A DNA stretch of 64,000 nucleotides from Streptomyces albidoflavus (GCF_000719955.1 NZ_JOII01000009.1:1-64000), one strand, 5' to 3'. Shown: positions 41,682 to 51,109, counted from the stretch's first letter. Numbers and translations: made by a program. Notes: a model not told the origin generated them from the letters alone.

Positions 41682-42214
41682 GGCGCCGGCTGCTCGGCGC
41701 CGCGCTCGCCCTGGTCGCGGCGGCCTCGCTGGCGGGCTGCTCGGACGGCGGGGCCGAGGCGTCGGGCGCCCCCGAACTGTCGGTGGACGGCGCCTTCATG
41801 CCGCAGCCGGTCAACGCCGACATGGCGGCCGGCTTCTTCAAGGTCACCAACAAGGGTTCCGCCGCCGACCAGCTCACCTCGGTGACCAGCCCGTCGGCCG
41901 CGCGGGTCACGCTGCACTCCACCAAGGACGGGACCATGCGCGAGCAGGACGCGTTCGAGGTCCCCGCCGACGGCACCCTCGACTTCAGCCGCGGCGGCAA
42001 CCACCTGATGTTCGAGGAGCTCACCGGGCGGCCCGCGGTCGGCGACACCGTCGAGGTCACCCTGCACTTCAGCGAGTCGGGCGAGATCGAGGTCTCCCTC
42101 CCGGTGAAGGAGGCCACCTACAACCCGGCCAAGGCGTCGGGGCCCGGGCACGGCACGGCGCATCCGGCACAGGGCCGGACTGCTCAGGAGCACCACGGCA
42201 CAGTGAGGAGCTGA
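41678..42214 (+). CDS. ecuC: PCuAC-type extracytoplasmic copper chaperone
   Basis: The 178-aa lipoprotein (RRRLLGAALALVAAASLAGC, lipid Cys21) contains a PCuAC cupredoxin-like domain. Copper ligands appear as His/Met pairs: FMPQPVNADM, TLHSTKDGTM and GGNHLMFEEL. A His-rich tail (GPGHGTAHPAQ, EHHG) may also bind metal. GTG 41678 overlaps the sco stop by four bases. In S. lividans ECuC hands Cu(I) to Sco. The copCD gene starts 6 bases downstream, so these form one operon. Confidence 0.9.
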   Translation: MRRRLLGAALALVAAASLAGCSDGGAEASGAPELSVDGAFMPQPVNADMAAGFFKVTNKGSAADQLTSVTSPSAARVTLHSTKDGTMREQDAFEVPADGTLDFSRGGNHLMFEELTGRPAVGDTVEVTLHFSESGEIEVSLPVKEATYNPAKASGPGHGTAHPAQGRTAQEHHGTVRS

Positions 42215-42220
42215 CCGCTG

Positions 42221-44317
42221 ATGACCTGCACGGAAACCGGCCTCCGCAGAGGTGGCGCGGCGCCACGGAGCGCGGTGGCCGCACGGCTGCTGCCCGTCCT
42301 GCTCGCCGTGCTCCTTGCCGGGCTCGCGGTACTGGCCGGGGCCGGGAGCGCCGGCGCGCACGCGGCGCTGACCGGGAGCGATCCGCAGCAGGACTCGGTG
42401 GTCGAGCAGGCGCCGAAGGAGGTCGCGCTCACCTTCTCCGAGCAGATCGCCGTCGACGAGGACGCCATCCGCGTCCTGGACCCGGCGGGCAACCGCGTCG
42501 ACACCGAGGAGACCCCCCGGTCGCTCGGCTCGGGCGGCGCGCAGTACGCGGTGAAGCTGCGCGCCGGGCTGCCCGACGGCACCTTCACCGTCGCGTACCA
42601 GGTCGTCTCGGCCGACAGTCACCCGGTGGCCGGCGCCTTCACCTTCTCCATCGGCGCCCCCTCCGAGACCAGCGCGGCCGTCCCCGACCAGACGACGGGC
42701 GGCGGGGCCGTCGGCGCCCTCTACGGCATCGCCCGCTACCTCTCGTACGCCGGGTTCACGCTGCTGGTGGGCGGGGCCGCCTTCGTGCTGGCCTGCTGGC
42801 CGCGCGGGGCCGGGGTGCGGCCGATGCAGCGGCTGGTGGCGTTCAGCTGGGTCGGGCTGACGGCGGCGACCCTCGCGATGCTGCTGCTGCGCGGTCCCTA
42901 CGCGGGCTCCGGCAAGCTCGGGGACGTCTTCGACCTGGAGGTGCTGGGGGGTGTCCTGGAGACCAAGACCGGGGCGGCGCTGGTCTCCCGGTTGCTGCTG
43001 CTGGCCGCCGCCGCGCTCTTCGTCGCCGTCCTCTTCGGCGCGTACGCGCGGCGCGAGGACCCGAAGGAGCGGCGTGACCTGACCTTCGGTCTGACGATCG
43101 GCGGGACCGTGGTCGCGGTGGGGCTCGCGGCGACCTGGGCGATGTCCGAGCACGCGTCGACCGGGCTGCAGGCGGGCATCGCGATGCCGGTGGACGTGCT
43201 GCACCTGCTCGCGGTCGCGGCGTGGCTCGGCGGGCTGACGGCGCTGCTGGTCGCGCTGTACCGGGGCCCGGCCGTGGAGCGGGCCGCCGTGCGGCGGTTC
43301 TCGCGGGTGGCCTTCGGCTCCGTGGTGGTGCTGGCGCTGACCGGCCTCTACCAGTCGTGGCGCCAGGTCGGCTCCTGGTCGGCGCTGACCGGGACCTCGT
43401 ACGGGCAGTTGCTGCTGGTCAAGGTCGGGCTGGTCGCCCTGCTGGTCGCGGTGGCGGGGCTGTCGCGCCGGTGGACGGGGCGGCTCGGGGAGGCGTCCGG
43501 GGATTCGGGCGCCCTGGGGTCCGAGGGCGAAGGCGTTTCCGCCCCCGGTCCGGTGGAGCCGGCCACCGGCTCCGCGCCGGACTCCGGTGACGGCGAGCGG
43601 GCGGAGGTCGTCGCCGCGACGGGCGAAGCGTCGGAGCGTGCCGAAGCCGAGGGGCGGCCCGCCGCCGGGCGGGGCGCGGAGGCCGAGGCGGGTGCGCCCG
43701 GGGCGGAGTCCGCCGCGACGGCGCGGGTGCCGGCCCAGGCCGACCCGGCGCGGGAGGCCCAGTTGCGGCGGCAGCGGGAGGCGGCGTCGGCCGCCACCCG
43801 GAAGAAGCGGCGGGACGGCGATCCGGAGCGGTCGGGGCTGCGTCGCTCCGTGCTGCTGGAGGCCGGGATCGCGGTGGTCGTGCTGGCGGTCACCACGGTG
43901 CTGACGACGACGGAGCCGGGGCGTACCGAGGAGGAGGCGGCGGCCGGTACCTCGGCCTCCGCCGCCCAGCAGCAGGGGCCGGTCTCGCTCAGCGTGCCGT
44001 TCGACACGGGCGGCAAGGACGGCAAGGGCACCGTGCTCCTCGACGTCGACCCGGGGCGGAGCGGCGACAACGCGCTGCACGTCTACGTCCAGGACCCGGG
44101 CGAGGAGCCGCTGGACGTCCCGGAGCTGAAGGTGGCGCTGACCCTGGAGGCCCAGGAACTCGGCCCGCTCACTGCTCCGCTGGAGCGCATCTCCGAAGGA
44201 CACTGGAGTGCCACCGGGGTGCAGATCCCGCTGGCGGGGAGCTGGACGGTCGCGGTCACCGTCCGGACCTCCGACATCGATCAGGTGACCGTGAGCAAGA
44301 ACGCAAGGATCGGCTGA
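42221..44317 (+). CDS. CopC-CopD fusion copper transport protein
   Basis: The 698-aa protein has a signal peptide, then a CopC cupredoxin-like domain (~47-148; mature HAALTGSDPQ start and DSHPVAGAFTFSI with His ligands). A CopD membrane domain with about 8 helices follows (~160-415), then a long Glu/Ala/Arg cytoplasmic segment (~420-540). One further helix (LEAGIAVVVLAVTTVLTT) and an exported C-terminal beta domain of ~120 residues (VSLSVPFDTGGKDGKGTVLL) complete it. It should import or traffic copper across the membrane. The ATG at 42221 is 6 bases after ecuC; dtpA follows by 6 bases. Confidence 0.92.
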   Translation: MTCTETGLRRGGAAPRSAVAARLLPVLLAVLLAGLAVLAGAGSAGAHAALTGSDPQQDSVVEQAPKEVALTFSEQIAVDEDAIRVLDPAGNRVDTEETPRSLGSGGAQYAVKLRAGLPDGTFTVAYQVVSADSHPVAGAFTFSIGAPSETSAAVPDQTTGGGAVGALYGIARYLSYAGFTLLVGGAAFVLACWPRGAGVRPMQRLVAFSWVGLTAATLAMLLLRGPYAGSGKLGDVFDLEVLGGVLETKTGAALVSRLLLLAAAALFVAVLFGAYARREDPKERRDLTFGLTIGGTVVAVGLAATWAMSEHASTGLQAGIAMPVDVLHLLAVAAWLGGLTALLVALYRGPAVERAAVRRFSRVAFGSVVVLALTGLYQSWRQVGSWSALTGTSYGQLLLVKVGLVALLVAVAGLSRRWTGRLGEASGDSGALGSEGEGVSAPGPVEPATGSAPDSGDGERAEVVAATGEASERAEAEGRPAAGRGAEAEAGAPGAESAATARVPAQADPAREAQLRRQREAASAATRKKRRDGDPERSGLRRSVLLEAGIAVVVLAVTTVLTTTEPGRTEEEAAAGTSASAAQQQGPVSLSVPFDTGGKDGKGTVLLDVDPGRSGDNALHVYVQDPGEEPLDVPELKVALTLEAQELGPLTAPLERISEGHWSATGVQIPLAGSWTVAVTVRTSDIDQVTVSKNARIG

Positions 44318-44323
44318 ACCACC

Positions 44324-45568
44324 ATGGCGGACACCCCCCTCCAGCGTCCGGTGACCCGGCGGCGCCTGCTCGGCACCGCCGGGGCGACCGGCCTCGCCCT
44401 CGGCGTGACGGGAGCCGCCGCCGGTTACACGGCGGCAGCTCCCTCCGAGACCGTCACCCCGCTGGCCGAGGTGGGCTCCCGGCGCGAGATGTTTCACGTG
44501 AAACATCAGCCCGGCATCACCACGCCGCTGCACGCCCGGGGCCATCTGATCGCCTTCGACCTGGCTCCCGGGGCAGGGCGCAAGGAGGCGGCCGCGCTGC
44601 TGCGGCGCTGGTCGCAGACGGCGGCCCGGCTGATGGCGGGGGAGCCCGCCCCGGCCGGCGGCCACGACACCGGGATCGCGCTGGACGCGGGGCCCTCCGC
44701 CCTGACCGTGACCTTCGGGTTCGGGCACAGCTTCTTCGCCCGTACCGGGCTGGAGAAGCAGCGGCCGGCCGCGCTCGACCCGCTTCCGGAGTTCTCCTCG
44801 GACCGGCTGGACGCCCGCCGCAGCAACGGCGACCTGTGGGTGCAGATCGGCGCGGACGACGCCCTGGTCGCCTTCCACGCGCTGCGGGCCGTGCAGAAGG
44901 ACGCCGGACAGGCGGCCAGGGTCCGCTGGCAGATGGACGGCTTCAACCGCTCCCCCGGAGCCACCGAGAAACCGATGACCACCCGCAACCTGATGGGCCA
45001 GATCGACGGCACCAACAACCCGGCCCCCTCCGACGAGGACTTCGCCACCCGCGTCCGGGTCTCCGCCGACGGCGATCCGGCCTGGATGGCGGGCGGCTCG
45101 TACGTCGTCTTCCGGCGCATCCGGATGCTCCTCGACGACTGGGAGAAGCTCTCGGTCACCGGTCAGGAGGCGGTGATGGGGCGGCGGAAGGCGGACGGCG
45201 CCCCGCTCACCGGCGGCACCGAGACCACCGAGCCGGACCTGGAGCGGGTCGGCAAGGACGGGGAACTGGTCATCCCTCTCAACGCGCACGCCCGGATCAC
45301 CCGCCCCGACCAGAACGGCGGCGCGGCGATGCTGCGGCGCCCCTTCTCGTACCACGACGGCATCGACGACGAGGGGGTGCCCGACGCCGGGCTGCTCTTC
45401 CTCTGCTGGCAGGCCGACCCGCTGCGCGGCTTCGTCCCCGTCCAGCGCAAGCTCGACCGGGGCGACGCGCTCTCGGCCTTCATCCGGCACGAGGCGAGCG
45501 GCCTGTACGCCGTCCCGGGCGGGGCGCCGAAGGGCGGGTACGTGGGACAGGAATTGCTGGAGGGGTAG
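44324..45568 (+). CDS. dtpA: Tat-exported DyP-type haem peroxidase
   Basis: The 414-aa peroxidase carries a Tat signal (TRRRLLG at residues 11-17, then a hydrophobic stretch to ~38). The DyP fold has the distal GQIDG (Asp) motif and proximal haem His in NAHARITRPDQNG. In S. lividans DtpA needs Sco-delivered copper for maturation and acts in development with GlxA. An EfeB (deferrochelatase) role is the alternative, but no efeU/efeO neighbours are seen. Residues 56-61 (MFHVKH) are encoded by a parS site, just after the predicted signal cleavage. It is the last gene of the copper operon. Confidence 0.92.
   Translation: MADTPLQRPVTRRRLLGTAGATGLALGVTGAAAGYTAAAPSETVTPLAEVGSRREMFHVKHQPGITTPLHARGHLIAFDLAPGAGRKEAAALLRRWSQTAARLMAGEPAPAGGHDTGIALDAGPSALTVTFGFGHSFFARTGLEKQRPAALDPLPEFSSDRLDARRSNGDLWVQIGADDALVAFHALRAVQKDAGQAARVRWQMDGFNRSPGATEKPMTTRNLMGQIDGTNNPAPSDEDFATRVRVSADGDPAWMAGGSYVVFRRIRMLLDDWEKLSVTGQEAVMGRRKADGAPLTGGTETTEPDLERVGKDGELVIPLNAHARITRPDQNGGAAMLRRPFSYHDGIDDEGVPDAGLLFLCWQADPLRGFVPVQRKLDRGDALSAFIRHEASGLYAVPGGAPKGGYVGQELLEG
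44490..44505. other. parS site inside dtpA
   Basis: The full 16-mer TGTTTCACGTGAAACA is read in the frame ATG TTT CAC GTG AAA CAT, giving MFHVKH rather than VSRET. It lies between the Tat signal and the DyP domain. Confidence 0.95.
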
Positions 45569-45631
45569 CCGCGCTGTCCGGTGGGTGGTCGCGCCACGGA
45601 AGGCCCGCCCTCGGAGACTAGGGTTTCGGAC

Positions 45632-46567
45632 ATGTCAGCCACCCGCTACGCGTATCTGGGCCCCGAAGGCACCTTCACCGAGGCCGCGCTCCGTCAGCTC
45701 CCCGAGGCCGCCACCCGGGAACTCGCCCCGATGGTCTCCGTGCCCGCCGCGCTGGACGCGGTCCGTGCGGGGAAGGCGGCGGCCGCCCTGGTGCCGATCG
45801 AGAACTCGGTGGAGGGCGGCATCACCACCACCCTCGACGAGCTGGCCGTGGGACAGCCGCTGATGATCTACCGCGAGGTGCTGCTGTCGATCTCCTTCGC
45901 CCTGCTGGTGCGGCCCGGCACCCAGCTGGCCGACATCAAGACGGTGACCGCGCACCCGGCGGCCCAGGCCCAGGTCCGCAACTGGCTCTCCGCCCACCTC
46001 CCCGAGGCCCAGTGGGAGTCGGCCGCCTCCAACGCCGACGGCGCCCGCCTGGTGCAGGAGGGCCGCTACGACGCGGCCTTCGCCGGGGAGTTCGCCGCGG
46101 CCACCTACGGCCTCGAACCGCTGGTCACCGAGATCCACGACGCGGAGAACGCGCAGACCCGCTTCATCCTGGTGGGCCGCCCGGCCCGGCCGTCCGCGCC
46201 GACCGGCGCCGACAAGACCTCGGTGGTCGTCTGGCTCGGCCCCGACCGGCCCGGTGCGCTGCTGGAACTGCTCCAGGAGTTCGCGGTGCGCGGGGTCAAC
46301 CTGATGCTGATCCAGTCCCGGCCGACCGGCGCGGGCATCGGCAACTACTGGTTCGCCGTCGACGCCGAGGGACACATCGCCGACCGCCGGGTGGCCGAGG
46401 CGCTGATGGGGCTCAAGCGGCTCAGCCCCGACGTGCGGTTCCTGGGGTCGTACCCGCGTGCCGACGTCCGCCCGGAGGAGCTGGCACCACTGCGCCCCGG
46501 CACCTCGGACGAGGAGTACGTGTCGGCCGCGGACTGGCTGAACCGGTGCCAGGACGGGCGGTTCTGA
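45632..46567 (+). CDS. pheA: Prephenate dehydratase
   Basis: The 311-aa monofunctional enzyme converts prephenate to phenylpyruvate in phenylalanine synthesis. The catalytic domain (1-~185) has YLGPEGTFTEAAL, PIENSVEGGITTT and the catalytic TRFILVGR. The ACT regulatory domain (~205-285) has GALLELLQEF and QSRP, where the usual Phe-binding motif is ESRP, so feedback control may differ slightly. No chorismate mutase domain is fused. TAGGGT lies 7 bases before the ATG, suggesting a leaderless transcript. A DnaA-box-rich gap follows. Confidence 0.94.
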   Translation: MSATRYAYLGPEGTFTEAALRQLPEAATRELAPMVSVPAALDAVRAGKAAAALVPIENSVEGGITTTLDELAVGQPLMIYREVLLSISFALLVRPGTQLADIKTVTAHPAAQAQVRNWLSAHLPEAQWESAASNADGARLVQEGRYDAAFAGEFAAATYGLEPLVTEIHDAENAQTRFILVGRPARPSAPTGADKTSVVVWLGPDRPGALLELLQEFAVRGVNLMLIQSRPTGAGIGNYWFAVDAEGHIADRRVAEALMGLKRLSPDVRFLGSYPRADVRPEELAPLRPGTSDEEYVSAADWLNRCQDGRF

Positions 46568-47332
46568 GCGGTTCCCGCCCCGCCCGGGGTCACCCGGAGC
46601 TGCCCTCACCTGCCGGTTCTTCTTGTCCACAGAGTTATCCACAGGCACGGCTCTCGACCTGGGGACAAGTCGACACGCGAGTCCGACATCGTCGACAAAA
46701 CGGTGAACCGACTCCAACGGTTCCACCTTGCTCCAAAAGAGGTCCCGTCACCTTAATTCTTGCGATCAACCCTTTGGGGCGAACCATTTCCACTCGAAAG
46801 CGCGGGTGCGCGAGGTTTGACCCGGGAATCCGGCGACCCGCACACCCCTTCCGGAAGCCATCACTCCGGCATCCACAGATCAATCCCACAGCCTGTGGAT
46901 AACTTTCGGTGAGACATCATTCCTGTGGACAACAACAGGAGCGGACACCCCAAGTGGGCGCTTTCGCGGGGCAGTCGGGCCACCCACCACCGCGTCCGGC
47001 CGGCCGGTCGACGGGATTGCCCGGCCGTCACGCTTTCCGCACGGCCCGCCCCGGCCTTCCGCGCGGCTTCCGCGCAACGTCCCCGCGAGGGGAATCCCCC
47101 GTACCGGTCTCGGGGCCGCCTACGGAGTTCCGCAGTTTCGGAAGGCGCGGAATCCGGACCCGGAATCCGCGCCGCCGGCCCCCGCTGCTTCGTGCCGCCG
47201 TCCGGGTCACGCGCTTGGGGCGGCCCCCGGTGCACCGGCGCGCCCCTCGCCGCCCCGGGCGAAGGGGGACGTTTCGCACAGCCTGCGTTATCGGGTCGTA
47301 GGGCGCTGGACGGCCCCGGTAGCCTGGAGGGC
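46568..47332. other. 765-base gap between pheA and serS with DnaA boxes
   Basis: No gene is seen. Four perfect DnaA boxes lie at 46623-46932. The central part (46690-46860) is A+T-richer than surrounding DNA. The right half (46935-47332) is G+C-rich and contains the serS promoter region; no T-box or other leader was recognised. Confidence 0.7.
46623..46932. other. Cluster of DnaA boxes
   Basis: Perfect boxes: TTGTCCACA 46623-46631, TTATCCACA 46635-46643, TGTGGATAA (reverse) 46894-46902 and TGTGGACAA (reverse) 46924-46932. One-mismatch copy: TGGGGACAA 46660-46668. The two pairs point towards each other across about 250 bp. DnaA binds such sequences; outside oriC, clusters can titrate DnaA. 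Confidence 0.88.
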
Positions 47333-48604
47333 GTGATTGACCTTCGCCTGCTTCGTGAGGACCCCGACCGTGTGCGCGCCTCCCAGCGCGCCCGTGGAGA
47401 GGACGTCGCGCTCGTCGACGCCCTGCTCTCCGCCGACGAACGGCGCAGGTCGTCCGGCGTCCGCTTCGACGAGCTGCGCTCCGAGCAGAAGTCGCTCGGC
47501 AAGCTCATCCCCAAGGCCACCGGTGACGAGAAGACCGAGCTGCTGAAAAAGGCCGGCGAACTCTCCGCCGCCGTCAAGGCCGCCGACGCCGAGAAGGACG
47601 AGGCCGACCAGGAGGCCAAGCAGCTCCTGCTCCGCCTGGGCAATATCGTCCACCCCGACGTGCCGGTCGGCGGCGAGGAGGACTTCGCCGTCCTGGCCAA
47701 GCACGGCACCATCCGCGACTTCGCCGCCGAGGGCTTCGAGCCCCGCGACCACCTGGAGCTGGGCGAGGCCCTCGGCGCCATCGACGTCGAGCGCGCCGCC
47801 AAGGTCTCCGGCTCGCGCTTCTACTACCTGACCGGCGTCGGCGCCCTGCTGGAACTGGCCCTGGTCAATGCCGCCATCGCCCAGGCCACCGCCGCCGGCT
47901 TCACCCCGATGCTGACGCCCGCGCTGGTCCGCCCGCGGGCGATGGAGGGCACCGGCTTCCTCGGCCAGGCCGCCGAGGACGTCTACCACCTGGAGAAGGA
48001 CGACTTCTACCTGGTCGGCACCTCCGAGGTCCCGCTCGCCGCGTACCACATGGACGAGATCATCGAGGCCGACAAGCTGCCCCTGCGGTACGCCGGCTTC
48101 TCCCCGTGCTTCCGCCGCGAGGCCGGTACGTACGGCAAGGACACCCGGGGCATCTTCCGCGTCCACCAGTTCGACAAGGTCGAGATGTTCTCGTACGTCG
48201 AGCCGGAGGACGCCGAGGCCGAGCACCAGCGGCTGCTCGACTGGGAGATCCAGTGGCTCCAGAGCCTGGAACTGCCCTTCCAGGTGATCGACGTGGCCAG
48301 CGCCGACCTCGGCTCCTCGGCCTCGCGGAAGTTCGACTGCGAGGCGTGGATCCCGACCCAGGGCAAGTACCGCGAGCTGACCTCCACCTCCAACTGCACG
48401 GAGTTCCAGGCCCGCCGCCTGTCCGTGCGAATGCGCGAGGGCAAGAAGGTCCAGCCGCTGGCGACCCTCAACGGCACGCTGTGCGCCGTCCCGCGCACCA
48501 TCGTCGCCATCCTGGAGAATCACCAGCAGGCCGACGGCTCCGTGCGGGTGCCGGAGGTTCTCCGCCCCTACCTCGGCGGACGCGAAACCCTCGACCCGCA
48601 GTAA
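47333..48604 (+). CDS. serS: Seryl-tRNA synthetase
   Basis: The 423-aa class II synthetase charges tRNA-Ser, three of which are encoded in the window. An N-terminal coiled-coil arm (~30-105, with [20 protein letters not shown]) contacts the long variable arm of tRNA-Ser. The catalytic core has the [10 protein letters not shown] substrate loop, motif 2 [20 protein letters not shown] and motif 3 [19 protein letters not shown]. Start GTG 47333 gives the conserved opening [18 protein letters not shown]; the longer upstream frame is not coding. The HAD gene starts 26 bases downstream, so the two may be co-transcribed. Confidence 0.96.
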   Translation: MIDLRLLREDPDRVRASQRARGEDVALVDALLSADERRRSSGVRFDELRSEQKSLGKLIPKATGDEKTELLKKAGELSAAVKAADAEKDEADQEAKQLLLRLGNIVHPDVPVGGEEDFAVLAKHGTIRDFAAEGFEPRDHLELGEALGAIDVERAAKVSGSRFYYLTGVGALLELALVNAAIAQATAAGFTPMLTPALVRPRAMEGTGFLGQAAEDVYHLEKDDFYLVGTSEVPLAAYHMDEIIEADKLPLRYAGFSPCFRREAGTYGKDTRGIFRVHQFDKVEMFSYVEPEDAEAEHQRLLDWEIQWLQSLELPFQVIDVASADLGSSASRKFDCEAWIPTQGKYRELTSTSNCTEFQARRLSVRMREGKKVQPLATLNGTLCAVPRTIVAILENHQQADGSVRVPEVLRPYLGGRETLDPQ

Positions 48605-48630
48605 TCACCCAGTCTGGAGCCGTTCACCAC

Positions 48631-49455
48631 GTGAGCCCCGTCCGTCCCGCCCCCGTGTTCCCGTACAAGCTCGTCGCCACCGATCTGGACGGAACGCTGC
48701 TGCGGCCGGACGACACGGTCTCCGAACGCACCCGTGAGGCACTCGCCGCGGCCACCGCGGCGGGTGCCGCGCACATCGTGGTGACCGGCCGCTCCGTCGC
48801 CTGGACCCGCCACGTCCTCGACGACCTCGGCTACGAGGGCATCGCCGTCTGCGGCCAGGGCGCGCAGGTCTACCACGCGGGGGAGCAGCGGCTCCTCACC
48901 TCGCTGACGATGGACCGCCGGCTCGCCGTGCTGGCCATCGAGAAGATCGAGGCGGAGACCGGCCCGCTGCACCTGGCCGCCGCCCGGGACGGGCTGCACG
49001 GCGAGGTCCTCATCGGCCCGGGCTACCAGGTCCAGGACGGCCCCCTCGCCTCGGTCCCCTCCACCGACCGGGACAGCCTGTGGGCCGAACCGATCAGCAA
49101 GGTCTACCTCCAGCACCCCACCCTGGGCGACGACGAGCTGGCCGCTGCCGCGCTGCGTATCGCCGGTGACCTGGTCGGGGTCGTGATGGCCGGGCCGGGC
49201 GTGGTGGAGCTGCTGCCGCTGGGCCTCTCCAAGGCGACCGGGCTCTCGCTGGCCGCCCGGCGCCTGGGCACCAAGGGCGCCGAGACCATCGCCTTCGGCG
49301 ACATGCCGAACGACATCCCGATGTTCGGCTGGGCGGGCCACGGCGTCGCCATGGCCAACGCCCACCGCGAGCTGAAGGCCGTCGCCGACGAGCTGACCAC
49401 CTCCAACGCGGAGGACGGCATCGCCGTGGTCCTGGAGCGCCTGCTCACCGGCTGA
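48631..49455 (+). CDS. HAD-superfamily phosphatase (Cof type)
   Basis: The 274-aa Cof/YbiV-like HAD phosphatase has motif I VATDLDGTLL (catalytic Asp pair), motif II VTGRS, motif III Lys in LSKATGLSL and motif IV FGDMPNDIPMFGWAG. Substrates of this subfamily are small phosphorylated sugars or cofactors and cannot be named here. The GTG at 48631 is 26 bases after serS, with only a distant GGAG. A second, similar protein is encoded at 56990-57865. It is convergent with the ABC operon (9-base gap). Confidence 0.9.
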   Translation: MSPVRPAPVFPYKLVATDLDGTLLRPDDTVSERTREALAAATAAGAAHIVVTGRSVAWTRHVLDDLGYEGIAVCGQGAQVYHAGEQRLLTSLTMDRRLAVLAIEKIEAETGPLHLAAARDGLHGEVLIGPGYQVQDGPLASVPSTDRDSLWAEPISKVYLQHPTLGDDELAAAALRIAGDLVGVVMAGPGVVELLPLGLSKATGLSLAARRLGTKGAETIAFGDMPNDIPMFGWAGHGVAMANAHRELKAVADELTTSNAEDGIAVVLERLLTG

Positions 49456-49464
49456 CCTCCCGGC

Positions 49465-50184
49465 TCACTCCTCCCCGGCCACCGTCAGGCTCCGCAGCTT
49501 CTGCCCCGCGTACCAGGTGGCCAGTACGGTCGCCGCCACCAGCAGGATCACGGCGGTCGGCAGCGCCACGTCGGAGGTGACGGCCTCGCCGCCGGTCACC
49601 TTCTCGGCCACCGCCAGGGCCCACTGCTGCACGCTGAGGGTGCGGGCCCCGCTGATGAGGGAGGCGAAGAGCCCCTCCCAGATCAGGGCGTAGACCAGGC
49701 CGAAGACCACGGCGTGCCGGGTGACGGTGCCCAGCAGGAGGAAGAGCGCCGCGTAGGCGATGGAGGCGACCAGCGCCGCGACCGTGTAGGCGACAGCGAG
49801 CTGGCCCCCGTTGCCGTTGAGGATGAAGCCGGCGATCAGGGTCGGTATGGCGGAGAAGGCCATCGTCACGCCGATGGCGACGAACAGCTTGGTCAGGATG
49901 ATCGTGGGCCGCTTGATCGGCTTGGCCAGCAGATACACCACCGAGCCGTCGTCGATCTCCGGCGCGATGGCGCCGGTGCCCGCGACGACACCGATGATCG
50001 GCACCATGACGGCGAGCGAGAACCCGCCGAGGACCGCTTCCGCCGTGCTGTCGTCGGCTCCGGTGAGCAGCCGTACCGCCGCCGCGATGACGAGGAGCAG
50101 CGCGGGGAGGACGAAGAGGATGAGGGCCCGGCGGCGGCCGAGCAGCGCCCGGTAGGTGAGCCGGGCGACCGTGGGGTCGTACAT
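49465..50184 (-). CDS. ABC-2-type transporter permease (second pair)
   Basis: The 239-aa inner-membrane protein has about six helices (ALILFVLPALLLVIAAAVRL, LGGFSLAVMVPIIGVVAG, LFVAIGVTMAFSAIPTLIAG, AALVASIAYAALFLLLG, and two near the C-terminus). The loop DGSVVYLLAKPIKRPTIILT is characteristic of ABC-2 permeases. It is last in a four-gene minus-strand operon, 13 bases after the ATPase it presumably pairs with (50198-51109). The transported compound is unknown. Confidence 0.88.
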   Translation of the reverse strand: MYDPTVARLTYRALLGRRRALILFVLPALLLVIAAAVRLLTGADDSTAEAVLGGFSLAVMVPIIGVVAGTGAIAPEIDDGSVVYLLAKPIKRPTIILTKLFVAIGVTMAFSAIPTLIAGFILNGNGGQLAVAYTVAALVASIAYAALFLLLGTVTRHAVVFGLVYALIWEGLFASLISGARTLSVQQWALAVAEKVTGGEAVTSDVALPTAVILLVAATVLATWYAGQKLRSLTVAGEE

Positions 50185-50197
50185 CGCTGAAGGCTCC

Positions 50198-51109
50198 TTA
50201 CGCCGCGACGAGATAGGAGAAGACCGATTCGAGGGACTCGTCGGACGGCGAGACGGCCAGCAGCCTGATCCCGTGGTCCCGGGCCACCCGGGGCAGCAGC
50301 GCGGTGAACCGCCCGAAGTCGACCGCCTGGACGCGCAGCATCCCTTCCTGGGTGTCCACCTCGATGCCGGCGGTGGAAGGGTCCGCTATCAGCGCGGCGG
50401 CCAGGGCCCGGTCGTCACTGGAGCGCACCACGTACTGGTGCGGCCGGTCGGTCATCAGCCGCCGGATGCGGCGGAAGTCGCCGGAGGCGGCGTGCCGGCC
50501 GGCGACGATCACCTCGATGTGCGAGGCGAGTTGCTCGACCTCCTCCAGGATGTGCGAGGAGAAGAGCACGGTGCGGCCCTCCTCGCCCATCCGCCGCAGC
50601 AGTTCCATGAGCTGCATGCGCTGGCGGGGGTCCATGCCGTTGAACGGCTCGTCGAGGAGGAGCACGGAGGGGTCGTGCACCAGCGCCGAGGCCATCTTGA
50701 CCCGCTGGCGCATGCCCTTGCTGTAGGTGGCGATCTTGCGGTCCTGGGCGTACTCCATGTCGACGGTGGCCAGCGCGCGGGCGGCCGCGGCGGCGTCGAG
50801 GCCGTGGAGTTCGGCGTTGGCGACGACGAACTCCCGGCCGGTGAGGAAGTCGTACATGGCCTCGCGCTCGGGGACGATCCCGATCTGCCGGTAGACGGAC
50901 TCGTTCCGCCAGACCGGGTCGCCGTCGAGGGTGACGGTGCCGGTGGAGGGGGCGAGGAAGCCGCCCATCATGTTGATCAGCGTGGACTTGCCGGCGCCGT
51001 TGGGCCCGAGGAGGCCGGTGACGCCGGGGCCGATCGTCATGGTGATGTCGTTGACCGCGACGACGTTCCCGAACCAGCGGGAGGCATGGTCGATGGTGAG
51101 GGTGGTCAC
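50198..51109 (-). CDS. ABC transporter ATP-binding protein (second pair)
   Basis: The 303-aa ATPase has Walker A LLGPNGAGKSTLINMMGGFL, Q-loop IGIVPEREAMYDFL, signature YSKGMRQRVKMASALVHDPS, Walker B VLLLDEPFNG and switch His VLFSSHIL. The C-terminal ~80 residues are the typical extension of ABC-2 exporters. GTG 51109 overlaps the stop of the upstream permease (GTGA), giving translational coupling. It energises the 49465-50184 permease. Confidence 0.93.
   Translation of the reverse strand: MTTLTIDHASRWFGNVVAVNDITMTIGPGVTGLLGPNGAGKSTLINMMGGFLAPSTGTVTLDGDPVWRNESVYRQIGIVPEREAMYDFLTGREFVVANAELHGLDAAAAARALATVDMEYAQDRKIATYSKGMRQRVKMASALVHDPSVLLLDEPFNGMDPRQRMQLMELLRRMGEEGRTVLFSSHILEEVEQLASHIEVIVAGRHAASGDFRRIRRLMTDRPHQYVVRSSDDRALAAALIADPSTAGIEVDTQEGMLRVQAVDFGRFTALLPRVARDHGIRLLAVSPSDESLESVFSYLVAA

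Noticed and set aside
41636-45490. 1,284-codon open frame on the minus strand across the copper operon
   Set aside because: It spans four well-supported plus-strand genes and the composition is low-complexity Arg/Gly/Pro. It is an antisense shadow.
47000-47332. T-box or other amino-acid leader before serS
   Set aside because: No specifier/antiterminator pattern could be read, and streptomycete T-boxes are known mainly for other synthetases.
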